Assembly (NCBI RefSeq): GCF_021560015.1
Contig: NZ_CP073588.1
Location: 2,356,001 to 2,420,000, forward strand
Source: Shewanella vesiculosa
Lineage (GTDB): Bacteria; Pseudomonadota; Gammaproteobacteria; Enterobacterales; Shewanellaceae
Length of the DNA stretch: 64,000 bases
Direction of reading: 5' to 3'
The notes under the pieces are model-generated. The model was not told where the DNA came from. It saw nothing but the letters and a program-made list of their open reading frames with translations, and did not search any database. Made by a program: the position numbers and the translations under genes. How positions within the stretch are numbered: the first letter of the stretch is position 1; each line of letters starts with the position of its first letter. Positions 57,720-64,000 of the stretch are shown piece after piece.

Positions 57720-58328
57720 TTACAGAGAAACACCTGAGAATGACATGAAACCTAGAGCCATAAGACCTGCAGAAACGAAGGTAATCCCTAAGCCTCGTAA
57801 GCCATTTGGCACGTCAGAATATTTCATCTTTTCACGGATACCGGCTAGCAATACGATTGCTAACGCCCAACCAATACCAGAGCCAATACCAAATACTACG
57901 CTCTCGCCAAGGTTATAATCACGCTCTACCATGAAAGATACTGCACCGAAAATTGCACAGTTCACGGTAATCAAAGGTAAGAAAATACCCAACGCGTTGT
58001 ACAAAGGTGGAAAATACTTGTCTAAAGCCATTTCCAAAATTTGCACAAGTGCTGCAATCACACCGATAAAGGTGATGAACTTCAAGAAGCTCAAATCAGC
58101 ATCAGGGAAACCAGCCCAAGCTAGAGCACCTGGAGCTAACAGACCTTGATAAATAATTTGGTTAGCAGGAACCGAAATAGCCAGTACCACGATAACTGCA
58201 ACACCTAGGCCCATCGCAGTAGTGATTTTCTTTGATACTGCTAAGAAAGTACACATACCTAAGAAGAACGCTAGCGCCATGTTTTCAATGAAAACGGAGC
58301 GAATTAATAAACTAATATAATGTTCCAT
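57720..58328 (-). CDS. nqrE: Na+-NQR subunit E
   Basis: This 202-residue integral membrane protein has six helices: [20 protein letters not shown], then [18 protein letters not shown] and others. It pairs with NqrD to hold the intramembrane iron centre (Cys in FFLGMCTFL and NCAIFG). It is six bp after nqrD. Confidence 0.97.
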   Translation of the reverse strand: MEHYISLLIRSVFIENMALAFFLGMCTFLAVSKKITTAMGLGVAVIVVLAISVPANQIIYQGLLAPGALAWAGFPDADLSFLKFITFIGVIAALVQILEMALDKYFPPLYNALGIFLPLITVNCAIFGAVSFMVERDYNLGESVVFGIGSGIGWALAIVLLAGIREKMKYSDVPNGLRGLGITFVSAGLMALGFMSFSGVSL

Positions 58329-58333
58329 TGCGT

Positions 58334-58966
58334 TTACCCTTTTGCTTCAACTTGCTCTGGCTTATACGTACGGATCAACCAGATCAGACCACCGATCAAG
58401 AAGAATGCACTCGGTGGTAGCAGTAATAAACCGTTAGGTTGATACCAACCACCGTCAGAGATTTTACTGAGGATTTCTACGCCGAATAATGAACCATTAC
58501 CAAATAGTTCACGCACTACGCCGACAGACAATAGAATTGCACCGTAACCTAAACCGTTACCGATACCATCCATAAAGCTCATCATAGGCGGGGTTTTCAT
58601 TGCGTAAGCTTCAGCACGACCCATTACGATACAGTTAGTAATAATTAAGCCAACGAACACCGATAACTGCTTAGAAATAGCGTAGGCATAAGCTTGTAAT
58701 ACTTGGTCAACCACAATCACTAACGAAGCAATAATGGTCATCTGTACAATAATACGCACACTGCTTGGAATATGATTACGGATAAGTGAGATAAACAGGT
58801 TAGAAAACGCTGTTACCGCAGTTAATGCAATCGTCATTACCAATGCTGTTTCTAACTTACTGGTCACAGCAAGTGCGCTACACACACCCAGAATTTGCAA
58901 TGCAATTGGGTTGTTATTGATAATAGGTCCGGTTAGAACCTGTTTAAGTTCTTTAGCGTCAGCCAT
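58334..58966 (-). CDS. nqrD: Na+-NQR subunit D
   Basis: This 210-residue six-helix subunit is the partner of Nqr[21 protein letters not shown] and [19 protein letters not shown] carry the two conserved cysteines of the iron site. The ATG overlaps the nqrC stop (TAATG). Confidence 0.97.
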   Translation of the reverse strand: MADAKELKQVLTGPIINNNPIALQILGVCSALAVTSKLETALVMTIALTAVTAFSNLFISLIRNHIPSSVRIIVQMTIIASLVIVVDQVLQAYAYAISKQLSVFVGLIITNCIVMGRAEAYAMKTPPMMSFMDGIGNGLGYGAILLSVGVVRELFGNGSLFGVEILSKISDGGWYQPNGLLLLPPSAFFLIGGLIWLIRTYKPEQVEAKG

Positions 58967-59751
58967 TAGCTTAACCCTCCGTTGTGTGCTTTAGCGATAA
59001 AGTTTGCAAAACCTTCTTTACCTAACCAAAACTGCAATGAGTGTTGTACACCGTTACTGGTAAGTGTTGCACCGGAAAGTGCATCAACACCATGAACAGA
59101 ACTCGCCACTACAGGGTTTTTAGTTACACTAATCGCCAGATTGCCTTGCGCATCAAATAACTGCTTACCTTTCCACAATGCTTTCCATTTTGGATTTTCA
59201 ACTTCGCCACCTAAACCAGGCGTTTCGCCTTGGTCATAGTAAACAAGTCCTTGAACTGTATTTAAGTCAGCTTCAAGTGCCAAAAGTGCATACATGGTTG
59301 ACCACAAACCATAACCGTGAATAGGAAGAATGACGCTAGTCAGTTTACCTTCATCATTATGAACAAGGTAAACCACTGCGGTATCTGCAACACGTTTGAT
59401 CGAGGCAATATCGTTTTCTGGCACAGACGAAGTGTCAGTATCACGAGACGCTTTACGTTGATCGTAAAGGTTAGCATTACCTTCAACAAACTCACCGGTT
59501 TTAAGATCAACTAAGCGAGCTTCAACATATTGTTCGTACTTGCTTAGGATTTCTTTCTTGGTGACTTTACCTTCTTTGGTATTTATCAGGCTCGCCGCTT
59601 CAAGAATATACTTTTGCTTATCGAGTAACTTATTTTCTTGCTGAATAGGCTTTAACACCACGGCAGCGGTCGAAACCAGTACTGAACAGATAAGACATAA
59701 GCCGACAACAACAAATAACGTTCTTCCGAACGAATCTTTATTACTAGCCAC
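58966..59751 (-). CDS. nqrC: Na+-NQR subunit C, GTG start
   Basis: This 261-residue subunit has one membrane helix ([20 protein letters not shown]) and a periplasmic flavin domain. FMN attachment is at the Thr of [12 protein letters not shown]. The GTG at 59751 ([11 protein letters not shown]) has GGAGGATTG in front and overlaps nqrB by eight bases. The longer ATG-started frame (59820) would extend deep into nqrB and is rejected. Confidence 0.94.
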   Translation of the reverse strand: MASNKDSFGRTLFVVVGLCLICSVLVSTAAVVLKPIQQENKLLDKQKYILEAASLINTKEGKVTKKEILSKYEQYVEARLVDLKTGEFVEGNANLYDQRKASRDTDTSSVPENDIASIKRVADTAVVYLVHNDEGKLTSVILPIHGYGLWSTMYALLALEADLNTVQGLVYYDQGETPGLGGEVENPKWKALWKGKQLFDAQGNLAISVTKNPVVASSVHGVDALSGATLTSNGVQHSLQFWLGKEGFANFIAKAHNGGLS

Positions 59752-60943
59752 GAGCAATCCTCCGCTTGATATTTGACTGTACGACAAAGTGGTCAAATAA
59801 TGGAGCAAATAGGTTAGCAAACAAAATAGCTAACATAATACCTTCAGGGAATGCAGGGTTAACCACACGGATAAACACTACCATTGCACCAATAAGGAAA
59901 CCGTATGCCCACTTAGCGGTATTAGTAAACGACGCAGAAACAGGGTCTGTCGCCATAAACATCATACCAAATGCAAATCCACCTAACACTAAGTGCCAAT
60001 ACCAAGGCATTGCAAACATCGGGTTGGTGTCACTGCCAATCATGTTAAGTAAAGTCGCAATAGCAACCATACCTAAGAAAACACCACTGACAATTCGCCA
60101 AGAGGCAATGCGGGCATAAATGATAACTAGACCACCGAGCAAAATAGCAAAGGTAGAGACTTCACCGACTGAACCAGGAATGAAGCCCATGAAAGAGTCA
60201 ATCCAGTTAGCCGTTGAGGCATAGTCAAACGTACCTTGTGCGGCTTGGCTTAATGCTGTTGCACCTGAATAACCATCTGCAACAACCCAAGTAGTATCAC
60301 CAGACATGCTTAATGGGTAGGCAAAGTACAAGAAAGCTCGACCAGCCAATGCAGGGTTTAAGAAGTTACGCCCTGTACCGCCAAAGATTTCTTTCGCTAC
60401 AACCACACCGAAGGTAATACCTAGTGCAACCATCCACAATGGAATAGTAGCCGGTAAAGTCAGAGCAAATAGTACCGAGGTAACAAAGAAACCTTCGTTA
60501 ACTTCATGACCACGCACTGATGCAAATAGCACTTCCCAAAAACCACCGACGATGAAAGTCACGGCGTAGATAGGTAGGAAGAAGCACGCACCGTAGAACA
60601 TCAAGGACGTAATGCCAGAGTCTGCAGTAAGTTGAGCGCCAAATAACTCAAATAAGCCAACTTGCCAAACATCTGGCGTGCCGAAACCGGCTGCCATCGC
60701 GACTTGAGCTTGTAAGCCTACGTTATACATACCAAAAAACATTGCTGGGAATGTACATGCCCAAACCGTAATCATGATACGTTTTAGGTCAACATTATCG
60801 CGAACGTGGGTTGCACCTTTGTTCACTTTACCCGGAGTATAAAATACTGTGGCAGCCGCTTCATAAAGGGCATACCACTTTTCGTACTTGCCGCCTTTTT
60901 CAAATTGCGGCTCAATACGTTCGATAAAATCTTTCAAACTCAT
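59744..60943 (-). CDS. nqrB: Na+-NQR subunit B
   Basis: This 399-residue integral subunit takes part in sodium translocation and quinone reduction. It has about ten helices, and covalent FMN is expected at the Thr in [12 protein letters not shown]. The ATG at 60943 ([14 protein letters not shown]) overlaps the nqrA stop and matches the family start. A frame 10 codons longer is not needed. Confidence 0.96.
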   Translation of the reverse strand: MSLKDFIERIEPQFEKGGKYEKWYALYEAAATVFYTPGKVNKGATHVRDNVDLKRIMITVWACTFPAMFFGMYNVGLQAQVAMAAGFGTPDVWQVGLFELFGAQLTADSGITSLMFYGACFFLPIYAVTFIVGGFWEVLFASVRGHEVNEGFFVTSVLFALTLPATIPLWMVALGITFGVVVAKEIFGGTGRNFLNPALAGRAFLYFAYPLSMSGDTTWVVADGYSGATALSQAAQGTFDYASTANWIDSFMGFIPGSVGEVSTFAILLGGLVIIYARIASWRIVSGVFLGMVAIATLLNMIGSDTNPMFAMPWYWHLVLGGFAFGMMFMATDPVSASFTNTAKWAYGFLIGAMVVFIRVVNPAFPEGIMLAILFANLFAPLFDHFVVQSNIKRRIARG

Positions 60944-62277
60944 TAGCCTTCCCTCTCGATCGTATCTAAACAATCACGCAAATATGAACCGTAGTCATAC
61001 TTACCTGGACATACGAACGTACACAATGCCAAATCTTCTTCATCTAACTCTAATGCGCCTAAACGGGCTGCGCCGTCAAAATCGCCAGAGAGTAAATCAC
61101 GAAGTAGCATAGTAGGTAGAATGTCTAGAGGCATCACGCGTTCATAGTTACCAATAGGTACCATTGCACGGTCTGAACCGCAGGTGCTAGTGGTCATATT
61201 AAATAGACGCGATGGGCTTAAGTGGCCTAAGAATGCACGAGTGATAGAGAATTTATCTGCGCCAGGCATAGCCCAACCGAACAATTCTTTTTCTGTCCCT
61301 TCTTCCAGTACGCTCACCTGCTGATGATAACGCCCCAGATAAGCTTGAGGTCCAACCGCTGTGCGACCGCTTAACACTGAGCCCGAAATCACACGAACAC
61401 CATCACCAACTGTTTCATCAGCAGTCAGTTCAGTCATGCTAGCACCCAAAACGGTACGAACTAGACGAGGTTTTTTCGCTTTAGGACCACCAATCGCAAC
61501 CACACGTTCAGTGTTTAATACACCTTTGGTGAACAGTTGACCAAAAGCAATCACATCCTGATAGCCAATATGCCACACAGTACGTGTTGCAGAAGCTGGA
61601 AGAACGTTGTGAATATGCGTACCCACAAGGCCTGCTGGATGTTTACCCGCAAACTCTTGGACTTGCGCATTGGCTGCTGGGATATCGGCACCTTGTGCTT
61701 TACATAGGTAAACTTTACCTTCAGTCAATCGTGCTAGAACCTTAAGGCCGTTAGCAAAATCTTCTTTATGTTGAGCTATGACTACCACAGGATCGGCAGC
61801 AAGAGGTTGAGTATCAATTGCAGTAACAAAAATACCTGCAGCAGTAGCATCTACAGCCGGCACTTTACTGAAAGGGCGTGTACGTAAAGCAGTCCACAAA
61901 CCTGAGTCAATCAGATTATCACGAACAACTTGTACGTCTAACGTGTCTAACTTATCAGCATCGTATTGAGCAAAAGTAACGCTATCGTCACCTTCCACAG
62001 CAATAACAACTGACTGAAGTACACGTCTTGCACCTCGGTTGATTTCTAAAATAGTACCACTGGCTAAAGCCGTATATTTAACGCCTAAGTTCTTTTTATC
62101 TTCAAAAAGAACTTGGCCTTTTTGTACTTTATCGCCCACTTTGATTTTCATCGTTGGACGTAAGCCAATATACTCTTCACCCAAAGTCGCTACGTGTCTA
62201 ATGGCTGGGCCATTATGGATAACTTGCTCTGGTCCGCCTGCTATAGGCAGTTCCAATCCTTTCTTAATTGTAATCAT
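60943..62277 (-). CDS. nqrA: Na+-NQR subunit A
   Basis: This is the 444-residue soluble, membrane-associated subunit. [18 protein letters not shown] is the classical start, so the ATG at 62277 is chosen over the frame start at 62355. It contains the sandwich-hybrid region [17 protein letters not shown] and conserved [20 protein letters not shown]. It is the first gene of the operon. The 450 bp upstream should hold the promoter. Confidence 0.96.
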   Translation of the reverse strand: MITIKKGLELPIAGGPEQVIHNGPAIRHVATLGEEYIGLRPTMKIKVGDKVQKGQVLFEDKKNLGVKYTALASGTILEINRGARRVLQSVVIAVEGDDSVTFAQYDADKLDTLDVQVVRDNLIDSGLWTALRTRPFSKVPAVDATAAGIFVTAIDTQPLAADPVVVIAQHKEDFANGLKVLARLTEGKVYLCKAQGADIPAANAQVQEFAGKHPAGLVGTHIHNVLPASATRTVWHIGYQDVIAFGQLFTKGVLNTERVVAIGGPKAKKPRLVRTVLGASMTELTADETVGDGVRVISGSVLSGRTAVGPQAYLGRYHQQVSVLEEGTEKELFGWAMPGADKFSITRAFLGHLSPSRLFNMTTSTCGSDRAMVPIGNYERVMPLDILPTMLLRDLLSGDFDGAARLGALELDEEDLALCTFVCPGKYDYGSYLRDCLDTIEREG

Positions 62278-62733
62278 ATCCACAAGCACTACGTTTGAAG
62301 GAAAGACAATGCGCCACGTTCCGCTGCAAAAACAAAGCATTAACAAATGCCTCACGTTTGAGCTAGCGCAGATTTAACTCGAAAATGCGATCGTAATCAC
62401 GCTGGTCGCGCGCATTTTACCGCAAATATGAGACTATCGCCACGAAAATTATAGGTGTTTTCATACCAATACATTACTTTGTTAAATGATTTTTAGATCA
62501 GACTGAACGAATAAGAACCTGCAAGGTTATGCCGTATACGAAAATCTGATAAAAAAACTATCGCATTAATTTTAAAGAAATAAATTTCAGCTGTTCAACC
62601 ACGAGAACAATTGTGACATAAATAATACTCCCCAAATGAGTCATCACTTGAGGAGTATTGGTATTTTGACATCAAAGTCACATCAGTTGTGATCGACTAT
62701 GTCTACAGCTTACCTTAGCCTATAAACTATTCT
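62278..62733. other. Intergenic region between a TonB receptor and nqrA
   Basis: No gene was seen. An imperfect long hairpin, AATACTCC (62624-62631) with GGAGTATT (62652-62659) and further inner pairing, lies about 75 bp past the receptor stop. It may act as its terminator despite lacking a T-run. The nqr promoter is presumably within about 62290-62500. Confidence 0.5.
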
Positions 62734-64000
62734 CTAGAAATGGCCTTGATAACCAAAGTAAGTCGTCATTTCAGACTGTCCTTGGAATCCCATTACAGTG
62801 CGATTTGCCACTAACTCTTCGTCTAACAAATTCTCTACACGAACATACAGCTCGTGCTGCTCAGTCAAACGGTAAGTTGCGGCGATATCAACTTTCCATT
62901 GACTATCGATAGCACGCTCATTTGTGAAGCCACCTTGATAACCTAATTCAGATTGATACAAGGCTTGAGCCATAATAGAAAAGTCGCCATAAACAATACC
63001 TGAGCTTAAGGTCAGTTGTTGTTCAGGTACCCAAGGTAATTGACTATTAGCAGCAAAACATCCCATCAACTCATTGCAATTAGCATTATCTGTTTCAGCT
63101 TGGGCATATTGATATTTGGCTTTAAGAGGAATTGAAAAATTATCAAAACTAACGCCATAGGCTATGCTCAAATCTGCGCCGACAACTGAGACATCTTTAA
63201 TATTCTCTTGTAATGATATTTGCTCATAATCACATACCATGCCCGGCAAACAGCTTACATGCTGGCTATCGTAATCATGCATATAAGCCGTCATGGCAAT
63301 CGATAAAGCATCTTGTTGATAGCTTAACGCTAATTGATATTGCAGTGCTTCTTGCGCCGTTTGCTCAATATTGCCAGCTGATGCGGCGGTCCAAGCTTGT
63401 TTGGCTTGTAACGCGGCTAACCACGGCCCACTCTGATAAGCCACTTCAATAGATGGCGACCAGCCATCATCAGAAAAATCAGCAGCGTTAAGACTCGTAT
63501 TTACATCACCAAGCTCGCGCGAAACACTGACATGCTCATAACCTAAACCAAGGTTAACAGACCACTGACCATAATTTAATTTGGTATCTACCGCAGATGA
63601 AAAAGCTGAAGCATCGTCAGTATAAGTCAGAGCATATTCATTGTCTGTGGTGGGTAAAAGTACTAAATCATTGCCCCATAACCAATCTCGTTGACCTAAA
63701 CGCATTTCAGCTTTGTCGGTGTGATAACGTGCACTATAAGTCACTTGATGTTGACCATACATAGTGACACCTTTGGTTTGCACACCAAAGCCAGCAAAGT
63801 CGTTGTTTTGCGTTAACGCGCCTAAGTTCATGCCATCGACAGTGGGTGATGTTTCAAACGTCGCAATGTCAGTTAGTGAGTCATTATCAATCTGCACACC
63901 ATCAACAAAACGCATTTCTTGAGATTGTTGCGAATAGGTTTGATAGTAAAAATCAGTATCCATGGTTGACGTCGCTGACAATATTACCTTATGAGCGAGT
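62734..64000 (-). CDS. TonB-dependent outer-membrane receptor, N-terminus outside window
   Basis: The C-terminal part (about 420 codons, open to the window edge) of a TonB-dependent receptor is present. Repeated amphipathic beta-strands are visible (for example QHQVTYSARYHTDKAEMRLG). It also has the terminal strands WKVDIAATYRLTEQHELYVR, VENLLDEELVANRTVMGF and a final phenylalanine (YQGHF) typical of this class. The plug domain is not included, so the substrate cannot be predicted. Confidence 0.85.
   Translation of the reverse strand, partial: LAHKVILSATSTMDTDFYYQTYSQQSQEMRFVDGVQIDNDSLTDIATFETSPTVDGMNLGALTQNNDFAGFGVQTKGVTMYGQHQVTYSARYHTDKAEMRLGQRDWLWGNDLVLLPTTDNEYALTYTDDASAFSSAVDTKLNYGQWSVNLGLGYEHVSVSRELGDVNTSLNAADFSDDGWSPSIEVAYQSGPWLAALQAKQAWTAASAGNIEQTAQEALQYQLALSYQQDALSIAMTAYMHDYDSQHVSCLPGMVCDYEQISLQENIKDVSVVGADLSIAYGVSFDNFSIPLKAKYQYAQAETDNANCNELMGCFAANSQLPWVPEQQLTLSSGIVYGDFSIMAQALYQSELGYQGGFTNERAIDSQWKVDIAATYRLTEQHELYVRVENLLDEELVANRTVMGFQGQSEMTTYFGYQGHF

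Noticed and set aside
59752..59820. ATG-started extension of nqrC
   Set aside because: It overlaps nqrB by more than 60 bases and adds non-conserved residues. The GTG with RBS gives the family N-terminus.

Overview
The window reads as Shewanella chromosome, close to S. frigidimarina. Evidence: low GC, a sodium-pumping nqrABCDEF-apbE-nqrM operon, a paired bacterioferritin locus under a Fur-like box, and a Tn3-family transposon whose passenger reads as mcr-4, a gene reported to come from S. frigidimarina. The right end (about 52.6-64 kb) is ordinary backbone. Nearly everything to its left is accessory DNA.

Layout. 1-9.8 kb: a DEAD/DEAH helicase (cut by the window edge) and a type I restriction-modification operon, hsdM-hsdS-hsdR, with an IS66-family element inserted at the 3' end of hsdM. 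9.9-16.2 kb: two diverged copies of an unnamed module, each made of a small Xre regulator, a divergent winged-helix/coiled-coil protein of about 175 residues and an SF2 helicase. They are separated by a decayed tyrosine integrase and a group II intron. 16.3-25 kb: an ISAs1 element, a small tyrosine recombinase, and a 6,465-bp Tn3-family transposon (39-bp inverted repeats, TAATA target duplication) carrying the mcr-4-like gene, a resolvase, a ParDE-type toxin-antitoxin pair and a frameshifted tnpA. 25.3-32 kb: a CzcCBA-type heavy-metal efflux operon with a PII-like partner. 33-38 kb: umuC, a umuD stump cut by an IS3 element, orphan antitoxin-like and immunity-like genes, and a broken second copy of the small recombinase. 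38.1-41.8 kb: a mer operon lying between direct repeats of about 36 bp. 42-45.7 kb: IS debris, the lost tail of helicase copy 1, an IS1595 element inserted inside the LexA box of dinB, and dinB. 45.8-52.3 kb: a four-gene operon of three tyrosine recombinases plus one small helical protein, matching the GInt-type island architecture, with a strong LexA box upstream.

How it fits together. The gin-like operon probably marks one end of an integrated island. The oldest recognisable cargo is the restriction-modification operon, helicase module 1 and dinB. A 31-kb block (about 12.1-43.27 kb) later split helicase copy 1. The gene runs up to a 30-bp sequence at 12070-12099, and that sequence recurs at 43275 followed by a matching C-terminal tail. 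Joining the two parts gives about 478 codons, against 472 for the intact paralogue. The block brought metal resistance (czc, mer), error-prone polymerases and the mcr-4 transposon.

Caution: at least six otherwise full-length genes are broken by one- or two-base length changes in A/T homopolymers (helicase copy 1, mcr-4, Tn3 tnpA, czcA, merP, merT). Such a pattern suggests sequencing error as readily as real pseudogenes. I saw no tRNA, rRNA or CRISPR array.
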